Origin: Dipteris shenzhenensis
Lineage: Eukaryota > Polypodiophyta > Polypodiopsida > Gleicheniales
Direction: 5' to 3' (one strand)
Assembly: GCA_047967505.1 (NCBI GenBank)
Contig: CM106538.1
Length of the DNA: 64,000 nucleotides
Shown here piece by piece: positions 46,116 through 55,424 of the stretch. The position numbers were made by a program, and so were the translations under genes. The notes below the pieces were generated by a model. The model worked only from the letters and a program-made list of their open reading frames with translations. It ran no database searches and was not told the origin of the DNA. Position 1 is the first letter of the stretch. The number at the start of each line of letters is the position of its first letter.

Positions 46116-46490
46116 TTATAAAATGTAAAGCCATTCTTCATCGTTTCTTTGATGAAGTGCTACCCTTCCCTTTGTCATCTCTCTTCTTCTTGTTATCCTC
46201 CACCTCTTTTTTCTTTTTCTCCTTAGAGGCTCCTTAGCCCAAGGAGATTCCTTGGGCGTATGGCATTCCTCCAAGATCAAGCTCTGCATCTCCTCAATAG
46301 CATCCTCCAAGATCTGTCGATCGGTCTTGTATATGTCCGTGTCGGGCAGATCCTTGACCTCGGCATGTGTGTTTGGACACAGATGCATACGAGGGAGTGA
46401 TGGTACATCTACCTCCCCATCCTTTATATTGTAATACTGTTTGTATAGATCCTCCAAGTATGCTACCATAACTTTTTCACTAGGGGCCAT
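46116..46490 (-). CDS. hypothetical protein, 124 residues, unknown
   Basis: An ATG-started frame (MAPSEKVMVAYLEDLYKQYY) has mixed composition, several acidic stretches (AEVKDLPDTDIYKTDRQILE) and a Lys/Arg-rich C-terminal part. Unlike most frames here it is not low-complexity. I do not recognise a family. It lies 2.3 kb upstream, on the same strand, of the CACTA remnant, so it could be a CACTA-associated exon. No expression signal is certain. Confidence 0.35.
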   Translation of the reverse strand: MAPSEKVMVAYLEDLYKQYYNIKDGEVDVPSLPRMHLCPNTHAEVKDLPDTDIYKTDRQILEDAIEEMQSLILEECHTPKESPWAKEPLRRKRKKRWRITRRREMTKGRVALHQRNDEEWLYIL

Positions 46491-46928
46491 GGGGAGTAGT
46501 AGAGAGAGAGAGCGAAGAGAAGGGAGTGACTAGAAGTGAGTGATGAGAAGGAAGCGACAAGAGAGTGACTAGAATTGAAAGAGCAAAAGGAGTGGAAGGG
46601 GTGGAATGACGAGATGTGAGTGGTGTGAGAAGAGATATAGCAAGGGAGTAGTGTGAGACAAAGAAGAGAGGAGGGGAGACTTTAAAGAGTGAGGGAGGAT
46701 CTCGGGGGGGTCACTATGTATAAACTCTCTATATCACGTGTGTTCAAGGCTTACTTGTAAAATCCCTTATCCGTAGATTTTGCATTAATAAAATGTACCC
46801 TTTTTCTATACAAATCTATAATTTTTTTCTAAAATCATTTTAAATACTCCCTTATGTAAGTTAAATTATGTAAATTTTAGAAATTAAAAATATCCTTTTG
46901 TTGAACTCACGTGATAGGGTTACATAAG

Positions 46929-47435
46929 ATGAGACCCCCCCAAGGGGAGGATGAAGCAAAGAAGGGAAAGGCAAAGAATCATATGTACAAAGGCAGCGGC
47001 ACCCTAGAGCCCACTCCCTCTGCTATTCCTTGCTCCTTAAGCGCTTGCACCACCCCTCGCTCTAGCTCTGCTACTCCATCCACTACGAATCGTTCGGACT
47101 TTGTTTTGCTCGAGAACCTTTCCTACAAAGTGAACAGCATTGGGGAAGCTAAACAGGACGAGGACGAGAAGGCGGTCACCAGATACATGAAGAGGTTGGT
47201 GAGCACCCACTTCCCCAATGATATATTCAGACCTTGGAAACAACAGGACAATAGAGTGAAGGAAGCCTGCATAGAAGCCCTGAAACCCACTAGGCACATG
47301 AAGAGGAGTCTAAAGAGGAGGTTTCAAGGGAGGAGAGGCAAAAGAAGTTCAAAGCAGACAAGCGGCCATGGAGCCATGTCCAGAGACTGGTGCAGGGTCC
47401 CCCAAAGATTAAGAGCTGCAAGAAGTCAGGTGTGA
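46929..47435 (+). CDS. hypothetical frame preceding the histone-like segment
   Basis: From the ATG at 46,929 a frame of about 168 residues is Lys/Ser/Thr/Pro-rich at first (GEDEAKKGKAKNH), then has a charged middle (EAKQDEDEKAVTRYMKRL). It overlaps the histone-like segment in a different frame after about 47,300. It may be the long variable tail of the same H3-like gene before a frameshift, or unrelated. No domain recognised. Confidence 0.35.
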   Translation: MRPPQGEDEAKKGKAKNHMYKGSGTLEPTPSAIPCSLSACTTPRSSSATPSTTNRSDFVLLENLSYKVNSIGEAKQDEDEKAVTRYMKRLVSTHFPNDIFRPWKQQDNRVKEACIEALKPTRHMKRSLKRRFQGRRGKRSSKQTSGHGAMSRDWCRVPQRLRAARSQV

Positions 47436-47560
47436 AGGCACTTCAAGAGATCTGCAAGTTCTAGACCACTGTGGACAATCTCATTCCCCATGCACCCTTC
47501 CAGCGTGTTGTACGTGAAATAGCACAGCAATATAAGGATGATGTACATTTCACTTCTAGT
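47303..47560 (+). pseudogene. histone H3-like fragment (alpha-N to loop 1), processed-looking
   Basis: In one frame a basic stretch (QKKFKADKRPWSHVQRL) leads into VKALQEICKF, a TAG at 47,462-47,464, then [19 protein letters not shown] and [13 protein letters not shown]. This aligns without gaps to histone H3 from the alpha-N helix (canonical ALREIR-Y) through alpha-1 (LPFQRLVREIAQ) to loop 1 (DLRFQSS). It is diverged from canonical H3, and the IPHAPF wording recalls plant H3 variants including CENH3, although loop 1 lacks the insertion typical of CENH3. No intron interrupts the segment. The histone sequence stops at 47,560, where gypsy RT begins in the same frame. The stop codon makes it a pseudogene. 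Confidence 0.75.
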
Positions 47561-48110
47561 ATGCATTTATGTATAGATTACAAGGCCTTAAATAAAATCT
47601 CAATAAAAAGTAAGTCTCATATGCCTCACATTAATGAGCTTTTTGATCAATTGAAAGGGGAAAAATATTTTACTAAAATTGATTTAAGATCAGGATCTCA
47701 CCAAGTGTGAATTAGAGAAGAGGATGTCCCTAAGACAACATTGCGTACTAGGTATGGGCATTATCAGTTTAAAGTAATTCCATTTGGTTTGAAAAGTGCC
47801 TTGAGGTCATAATTAGTGTCTTGAGGTCATAATTAGGAAAAATTGCTATAGTATTTTTACATGATATCCTAATCTATAGGAAAACAAGGAAAAAGCATCT
47901 TGAGGTCATAATTAGGAAAATTTGCTATAGTATTTTTACATGATATCCTAATCTATAGGAAAACAAGGAAAAAGCAGTTAGGACATTTGAGGAAAGTGTT
48001 CCAATTGCTTAGAGATAATTCTCTTTTTGCAAAAGAATCCAAATGAGAATTCTTTGCAAAAGAAGTGGAGTACTTGAGACATATTATATCCCAAGATAGG
48101 ATTCGTATGC
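47561..48110 (+). pseudogene. gypsy reverse-transcriptase fragment joined to the histone-like segment
   Basis: Directly after the histone part, in the same frame, come [40 protein letters not shown] and HQV, the RT fingers and palm of Ty3/gypsy. Stops follow, then the catalytic region VFLHDILIYRKT (D-D mutated to H-D). An 80-bp block containing it (cttgaggtcataattaggaaa onward) is tandemly duplicated, at about 47,811-47,900 and 47,900-47,980. The last RT-like words (EVEYLRHIIS) end near 48,110. No LTR was found. Confidence 0.82.
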
Positions 48111-48114
48111 CAAT

Positions 48115-48513
48115 CTCAATGTGTCAATATGTTATTTGAACAAGTACTGTGACTTGGTTAAAATGCCAATGCATTGATTGTATCTCCTTTTGCTCCTTAA
48201 AATTATAGTCTTTTGCAAAGCCAACCACCAAGACAACATCCTTGGGGAAATTTCTCAAGCACTAATTGAATTTCTTTGCTTGCCATCTTGCCACCACGAA
48301 GTTATGTGGGATAAATTTCCTAAGATGCTTGATCTGTGTTCTCAACACACTAGACACTTGAAGCTCCTTGTATATCAATATATTCTTAATTTTCTTCTTC
48401 CCTTGGTCATTTAAACTTGCATCTACATTTTGAAAAATCTTAATTCTACCCGGCTGCTCTATGGTTAATTGCTCACGAGGATAGGTAGTCATTTTTTTGG
48501 TGCTACACTTCAT
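48115..48513 (-). pseudogene. transposon-like protein fragment (HNFVVARWQAKKFN family)
   Basis: Minus-strand frames read HLRKFIPHNFVVARWQAKKF, a stop, then CLRNFPKDVVLVVGFAKDYN and FKEQKEIQSMHWHFNQVTVL. The combination of a mutated D-F-A-E-N-Y motif with IQSMHWH is one I recognise from large, uncharacterised, transposon-like protein families of plants and invertebrates. I cannot name the superfamily with certainty. One in-frame stop. Confidence 0.5.
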
Positions 48514-48529
48514 GCTATATGGTAACTAC

Positions 48530-49125
48530 TATGTGCCATATATAGCAACGCTAAGTGATGATGCATCACTCCTATGGTTGCAATGTGTAATTTGTGAATA
48601 GCTATATGCTAGCATGATGGTTGAGCAACTCTTCATCTTGTTCTGTGCTTCTGACAAACTACGTGCTAAGTGTTGTGTGTTAGCATCTAGCAATGTTAGC
48701 ACTTAGTAGTGCTCAGTGCTAGCATTGCTAAGTGCTAAGAGATAGCATGTGGCTAAGGGCTAAGTGCTAATTTTCTAGCATTGCTAAGCTAAGTGCTAAG
48801 TGCTAAGTTGCTATAACTGCTATGTACTATACATAGTAGTGCTAAGTGATAGTACATTGCCAAGTGCTAAGTGCTAAGTTGCTATAAGTAGTATGTGCTA
48901 TGCATAGTAGTGCTAAGTGATAATGTAGCACTGCTATACTTAGTGCTACATGCTATACATTGCAGTGCTAAGTGATAGGATAGCTATGCTATAAGAGATA
49001 TATGCCATATAGTAGTGCTAAGTAATAGTATAGCACTGCTATAACTGTTGTGTGCTATACATAGCAGTGCTAACTGATAGTATAGCACTACTATAATCAC
49101 TATGTGCTACACATAGAACACTTAT
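48530..49125. repeat. minisatellite of tgctaagtgctaa / tagcactgctat words, partly palindromic
   Basis: About 600 bases are built from tgctaagtgatag, tagcactgctataac and tgctatacatag, with a loose period of about 60-70 bases. Because tagca and tgcta are complementary, the units can form hairpins. Confidence 0.88.
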
Positions 49126-49139
49126 TTCATTAATTTTGG

Positions 49140-49400
49140 ACTAGTGCACTGTCTAAATTCGTTTTGTGAGATAATTTTGGATAAAGCATTTTAAAAAAAG
49201 AGGCTCTTATATAAAACAAAACTTTGAGTCAAAAAGTAAGATTTTAAAAAATCAAATTAGAAAAAATGACGTGACATGTTATTAAAACTAGAGTACATTA
49301 AAAAAAGAGGACTTCATGTTGTTAAAAGAGACAAAAAGTAAGATTTTAAAAAATCAAATTAGAAAAAAACCTAGAGTACATTTAAAAAAAAGCATGACAC
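49140..49400. repeat. imperfect tandem pair of about 115 bp
   Basis: aaaaagtaagattttaaaaaatcaaattagaaaaaa occurs at about 49,231 and again at about 49,336, each followed by a ctagagtaca word. Confidence 0.8.
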
Positions 49401-49639
49401 ATTTGTACAAGAAGTAGATCATATAACTCAAAGCCATATGGTGTTAAAAAACACCTTCCATTAGCTCAGCCTAGAAGATGTCATCTTTGTCTCTCTTGTC
49501 TATTACAACTTTACATTAGAGAACTAAAAAGTCTTTGTGGAACTGTAGTTTCATTTCTTGTCTATTACAGTTACTTTAGAAAACACATAAGTCTATGGGA
49601 TTAAATTTCACAGTTACTTCAAATTTCTATGGAATTAAA

Positions 49640-50110
49640 TTTCCATCACTTGACTATTAAGTCATTAGAGGGAGCATATGTCCTCAAAAGTGCCTACTAT
49701 GGCATTGGCTTCATGAAAACAAGCAGACTTTAAACTTGTAGGCCATGTGTAACCAGGGCTGGCATCACAAATCTCCTCACAGACTCTCCTCACAACTTGT
49801 TTCGAATCTTCTGCCGACTTGTAAGCATTCAACAACTCTTATTTTCTCTCTTGGCTTTCCTCATCTTCACCATTTTTTTCAGCCACCGCCATATCTTGTA
49901 CAAAAATTTAACTCGTTTGCATAAGAAGTACGTGATTAAAAGAAGTGAAAAAGAAATCTAAGGATATTCACCTCTTCAGTTGAGTTCAAATCAAGCAGCC
50001 ATGTGCGTAACATATCCTCCTCGAATGATTTTCCCTTCATTGGTCCATACAAAAGAGATCTAAGACATAATTTGAGTTTAGTTAATGAAGTCGGGTAGTA
50101 ACTAGTCATT
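49640..50110 (-). pseudogene. candidate exons of an unrecognised gene
   Basis: Minus strand: an ATG-started segment (MTSYYPTSLTKLKL, GPMKGKSFEEDMLRTWLLDL) ends at a possible GT donor near 49,970. A second segment (ICDASPGYTWPTSLKSACF, preceded by EDSKQVVRRVCEE) follows, with an in-frame TAA before it. The mixed composition suggests former coding sequence. I do not recognise a family. It lies downstream of, and on the same strand as, the protease-like gene. Confidence 0.35.
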
Positions 50111-50851
50111 GTCTTAGAGGGAAAGTGGGAGAAGGAGAGTGAGGGAGCGATAGCGAGGGATGCACTGTGAGCTGCCCCTCCTTCAAGAGTGACAGAAAGT
50201 CAGGGAAGACGTAAAGTGAAAGACGAATACAAGTTAATCAGAAGGACTAGGATGTAAGAAATAAGAGAGTGTTTGTGGAAGGACTACAATGGAAGAATAC
50301 AAGTGCACTAAGGCACGATGTGTTCGCTATGATAAGGATAAGGGTTGGAATAAAGTGAGAGAAGCATTGGAAATGCTCTACTTTAAGTGAGTGGAGACTG
50401 TCCAACTGAATAAAATTTTGCAGAGCATTGGGAATGCTGTACTTTAAGTGAGTGGAGCATTGGGAATTGATACTTTGCCATGAAATATATTACAAATATT
50501 ACATCATCACATATTCATATCAAAATTCTCATCACAGAAGGTTATATTTCCTAATAATCACATCATCACACATTCATATCATAAAATTGTGTGCATGAAA
50601 TAAATATATAAATATCATGACTAAATGCCACTTAAGTAATAAGTCAGAAATTGGTGTATAATCAACAAAAACTACATCATGATTCATACATTGCAACAAA
50701 TAAATGTCAACCATAATATTCATGGAGTAAACAACATCATGAGAATATGCTCCTCATGCATATATACAAACACAACATCATACATGCATCACAACTCTTC
50801 TGATGCTTCTAGTGGAGACTGTGGCAACTCTTCTGATGCTTTCAATGGAGG

Positions 50852-52109
50852 CTATGGTGCTCTAGATGTACACTCAGTCTCTACTTCTTCTGTAGTATGT
50901 AGTGCTTTCGGAGTAGACTCAGTATCCTCTTCCTTAAATGCAAGCAGAGGCTGTGGCAACTCTTTTGATGCTTCCAGTGGAGGTTGTGGTGCTGTAGGTG
51001 TACACTGAGTCTCTACTTCTTCTATAGTGTGCAGTGCTTTCACAGTAGACTCAGTCTCCTCTTCCTTAAATGCAAGCTCTGATATTGCTTCAGTTGCATG
51101 TTGTATTCTAATGGCAACAATTAGGTCTCGAATGATTTCAGCCCTAAACAATTGTATATCCTCCTCTGAATATTTGAGCTCCAAAGAGTCTTCTGATGAG
51201 ATCTGTGGCTTAAGTGAGAAAATTTCATTGAAAATCAACATGCAGTTGTAGGAAACTCTCCACCCACAACTATGCCCATCTTCCTACTCTACTACTAAAT
51301 GCTTTTGGAAGTCTAGCGAGTCTTTGTACTATCCTGTTTCTCTGATAGCAGATACCAACTTCTCAATCGACCTGCTCATCATGACATATTAAAAAAACTT
51401 AGTGTGTCTATTACATAAGGTACATAATATAGAAGTAACAACATATTAATAGAATACTTACGTTTGCACTGAGCCATGAAAGCCTACAATCGAGTTAACA
51501 AACCAACAATAGTTGTCTTCAATGTCCCAAACCACTAGACTCCAATGTTCCCTACACGAATAATTAAGAACCATTATTATTTAACACAATATTGCCAGTA
51601 TAAGATGAAAATAAAGGTTGCCATGATACTTACATCTCATGATATGCCATAAATAGGACTCGCACGCCATGTAAATGTAAAGGCTGTAACCATTTACAAA
51701 CATCGGCTATCGTCTTTCTGCTATCGCTAAGTATAGGAGAAAGGAGGGAATCCAACATATACACACGGTTTTGTACGGCTCTACCAAATCGTGAGATAAC
51801 TATACTGCACCAACAAATAAATGAATATTAGCTTATTAGATTTAATCAAAATATTGAATTATCAAGCAGAGAAAAAGTTTGTATCAAACCTGAGAATGGC
51901 CATCATAACATTGTTATTGACCTCATTTGAAGCTCTAGAGAGGATTGAAATCTCCTCTCCCCCAAATTCAAGATACTGAGGTCTATGTTGAATCATAACC
52001 CTAACATTAAAAGAGCTTTCCAATTCTTCCAATGAAGCCATGTTTGTAGAGTTGAGGTCTTCTATCCCCTTTGACTCTTTGACGGCATTCATTTCGCACT
52101 CCTCTGAGC
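50852..52109 (-). pseudogene. protease module C and repeat tail
   Basis: Exon 1 is the end of the fused exon (to 51,890). Exons 2-4 are about 51,805-51,637, 51,554-51,463 and 51,377 onward. It shows YLEFGGEEISILSRASNEVN, TIADVCKWLQPLHLHGVRVL, EHWSLVVWDIEDN and EDGHSCGWRVSYNCMLIF with the catalytic Cys. The Gln four codons before EDGHS is replaced by a TAG. The C-terminal part has two tandem 43-residue repeats (FKEEETESTVKALHTIEEVE type) ending at a stop at 50,852; a third partial repeat lies beyond it. Confidence 0.72.
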
Positions 52110-53153
52110 CATTATCTATTTGCCTTGTGGGAGGGTCCATAATGTCGCCCTTAATGATTGCTCGAATGGTACATGTTATAAATGCATAGAGATGCAAATC
52201 CGTATATGTTGATAGTGTCGTGTCATTTTGTATCTCAAAAATTTGACCAAGTACCAAAAAGCAATTGTAGCCCACCCTCCATCCACAATTATAGATGTGG
52301 CTATTCTCTTGATGTGATACCTAACATGTTATATACTCTATTTGTTGTGCCAAGTCACATTGCCGCATTACTATGTCGATAGCACCTACTAACTTTCGAG
52401 CTAATCTGCACATCAAAACATATAACAACAGTGAATATGTGCATTGCATATCAATCTCCATGTCAAGAAGTGACAACAAGTGTAGTCTATACTTACTCTA
52501 ACATAGTGCCATGGATGGATGTCATTGAGTTGGTAAAGAAGCACTTCTTTGCAAAGATGTCCACGACTACCAGACTCCAATGTGAGCTGCATTATCAATA
52601 AAGAATAATTACTGTATTTGAGACAATTCTAGCAATGCAATAGAAAAAACAAGTAGGGTTTAATGCTTACTTCTCATAATATGCTGTAAAAATAACTCGT
52701 GCATCATTCATAGAAACGTGCTTCAACCACTTGCAAACATCCTCTATGGTTTCTTCTTTGTTGCTAAGCACTTTCAGAATACGAGGATCGAGCATATATG
52801 AAACGCTTTGTATATTTTGCGGAAAATTTGCTATAACACTACTATATTTAAAAAAAAGTATTAGCTTCTTGGGTTTAATCAAAATAAGCAAAGTATAAAG
52901 CCAAGGAAAAGGCTGCATCAAACCTGAGGATGGTTGTAATGACTTTGACATTAACCTCTTTCTTAGGATTCAAGAGGATTAAAATCTCTTCTTTACTAAA
53001 TTCAAAAAAATGACGTTGTTGTCAAATTAACAACATAGCGGTGAATGAACTTCCAATCTGCTCCAAGAGATTCATATTTTCATGACTCACCTTATTGAGC
53101 GAGTAGTCTACATCGTATTCTTCTTCACTTGCTATGTCTTCTACATCCTCCTT
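52110..53153 (-). pseudogene. protease module B (four exons)
   Basis: Exons: about 53,153-52,924, about 52,840-52,671, about 52,590-52,497, and a last exon from about 52,408 that continues into module C. It retains EFSKEEILILLNPKKEVNVK, TIEDVCKWLKHVSMNDARVI, SHWSLVVVD and, after a stop, HIYNCGWRVGYNCFLVLGQI, with the catalytic Cys present. A frameshift sits in exon 1. Confidence 0.72.
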
Positions 53154-53468
53154 CTGCTATAAAAATATAAAAAAGTTATGCGATGTATACATCCCAAATA
53201 AAGGCTTAAACAAGAAAATAAAGTTTCATACATGCTTTCATTAGAGTGAGTCTCTCCTCCTCTTGGAGGAAAATTTTAAAAAGTTATGAGATTTACATAT
53301 CTCAAATAAAAATAAAGGTTTAAATAATCATAGAAGTATAAAGATAGCATGCTTTCATTAGACTCAGTCTCTTCTCCTCTTGGAGGAAAATATAAAAAAG
53401 TTATGAGATTTACACATCCCAATTAAAGGCTTGAACAAGCATACAAGTATAAAGATAAGGTTTTATAC

Positions 53469-54650
53469 ATGCTGCAATGTACTCATATATTCAGGTTGTT
53501 TCCCAATGGTACCAGTTAGACACAGAATACTCTCAGCCCGAAATGCTAGCAGATCGGCTTCTGTATATGATTCCATTTTGACTGGTAACTCCAAATAAAA
53601 AATCTCTCTAAGAACCAACATGCAGTTGTAGGCAACTCTCCACCCATAGCTGTGCCCATCTTTTTGCTCCACTGGCAAACGTCTTTTGAATTCTACTTGG
53701 TCTTGTTGCTCCGTGGTTGTTCTGATAGCAAATACTAGCCGATATGCAGCACTGTCCATCATGACATATTAAATATATTAATATGTCATGATCATAAGAT
53801 ACAAAATAAGAAAGTAACAAAAATATTAAGAGAATAATTACCTTGGGGAGTTGGCATGATAGCCTTCCATTGAATTCACAAACCACAAACGGTTGAGTTC
53901 AAGGTCCCAGGTGATCAGACTCCAATGTGAGCTACACGACTAGAATAAAAATGATTATTGTTTTACACAAACTTGCCAAAGAAATAGTAAAAATAAGGTT
54001 AGAGTTGATACTTACTTCTCATGATAAGGCATAAAGATGACTTGCACTCCATCTAAATTCAAAGGGCTTAACCAGGTACAAACATCTTCTATAGTCTTTT
54101 GAGGAGAGCTAAGAATAGAAGAAAGGAGAGCATCGAGCATGTAGACACGATGCTGCACTGCACTAGGAAGCTGAGAAACTGCACCAAGAAATAAACAAAC
54201 GTTAGCTCATAGAATTGATTTGCATTTTGCACTAGGAAACTAATATATAACTACACTGTAAACAAATAAACAAATGTTAGCTCATTGAAGTAGCAACAAA
54301 TAAACAAATGTTACCTGAGAATGGCCAGGATAACATTGTCATTAACCTCTTTTAAAGGATTAGAGAGGATTGAAACCTCCTCTCTACCAAAGCTCAAATA
54401 TTGAGGTTCTCATTTCAAAATGATCCTAACTTCAAATGAGCTCTCCATTTCATCCAATGTCGCTAAATTTTCAGAATGGGTCTCTATCATAGCTTGTATT
54501 CTATGTTTGCAGTCATTCTACTTTTCCATGGTGTCTTTAAAGCTCTTGTGCTCATGGGATTCTTCAATCAAATTTAGAGGTGGTTGCATTGCTGAAGTAG
54601 AAGGGAGTGCCTCCATATTAACTTCATCCATTTCTTCTCCCTCTATTGCC
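53469..54650 (-). pseudogene. protease module A (four exons)
   Basis: Exons by splice signals: 54,650-54,315, 54,178-54,016, 53,931-53,842 and 53,751-53,469. They encode, in order, an acidic linker and SFGREEVSILSNPLKEVNDN; YMLDALLSSILSS and TIEDVCTWL to MPYHEK; SHWSLITWDLELNRLWFVNS; and FAIRTTTEQQDQVEF to PVEQKDGHSYGWRVAYNC. The catalytic His and Gln positions are kept, but the nucleophile is Tyr (SYGW) instead of Cys, so this module is probably inactive. Two stops occur in exon 1. Confidence 0.75.
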
Positions 54651-54777
54651 TGTAAACAAATATGAGAGATTAGATTCATTATCTTTAAATTTAAATCTTA
54701 TTTAAAAAATTGTATTTAGTTGAGAAATAGAGAGTTCATACTGCTAAGTATTGTCATAGTGGCCTTTTTTCATAACC

Positions 54778-55387
54778 CTATGAGCCATAATTATCAAAGA
54801 AGGCATCATCATGTTTGTCTTCATCCACCAACCTCTCTCTAAACGGGTCATGTAAGTCCATCTTTTCATCATCATCAACTAGGACATTATGATCTTCAAG
54901 GTAATCATCCATGTCATCAGTGTCCTTGTGATTTATCTCTTTTTCATAGCCTATGGTTAGATCTACTTGAAGCTGAAAATAAGCCATGAAATGCTTGTTT
55001 TCAATAAAATTTTTGGAGTTGCCTTTTCTGAGGAGATCCTCAAATAAATATCCCATCTTGCACAAGGTGACCTCCCAACCTGTCGATAGCAAATTCTCCA
55101 TCATGGTAAGCAAGAGTCCCACTTTTTGCAGGACTTCCATAGTTGTTTTTTTGATAATGTATGGACCTGGGAATATCTTGCTCTTCTAGCATCAATCTCA
55201 AATTATTTGAATTCCCTCTTATCTTCTTTTGTAAGGAGTGATCAGGGTTGGGACTCCGCATACACAAAAAGAATGATTCAAGAGATTGAATAGCTATGCC
55301 ACATTCTCTCTTGCCTCTCTGTGCTGCATAAACACCACTATAGATCTTCAAATCTGATGAATATGCTCGCTCTAGAGTAACCTGCAT
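54778..55387 (-). pseudogene. diverged 5' module (module 0) of the protease-like gene
   Basis: An ATG-started frame at 55,387 (MQVTLERAYSSDLKIYSG) and an overlapping frame from 55,140 (LLSTGWEVTLCKMGYLFEDL) with a long acidic tail. The STGWEV...C-MGYLF segment aligns with the CGWRV-YNC segment of the last exon of the other modules, with Thr in place of the catalytic Cys. A frameshift lies near 55,110. The GC-rich minisatellite begins 38 bases further upstream, so the true 5' end is not visible. Confidence 0.5.
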
Positions 55388-55424
55388 GGCTTCTTTGTCT
55401 TTTTTATCAACAAACCGGCCCCTC

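Larger units (their letters stand above)
50852..55387 (-). pseudogene. multi-exon gene with tandem Ulp1/C48-like cysteine-protease modules
   Basis: The minus strand carries at least three consecutive copies of the same four-exon module, plus a more diverged copy at the 5' end (55,387-54,778). Each module has an EEVSIL-type N-terminal exon, an exon with tIEDVC-WL, an exon with HWSL (catalytic His) and an exon ending in Q-x-DGHS-CGW (Gln and Cys of the C48 triad). Splice sites fit GT-AG in every module at equivalent places. The last exon of module B runs straight into the first exon of module C without an intron, so the modules belong to one transcript. Ulp1-type proteases remove SUMO-like modifiers; in plants they are often carried by MULE and CACTA transposons. 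Stops in several exons argue against full function. Confidence 0.75.

Noticed and set aside
47438-47560. Calling the histone fragment CENH3 outright
   Set aside because: Loop 1 has canonical H3 length and only alpha-N to loop 1 survives, so the variant class cannot be decided.
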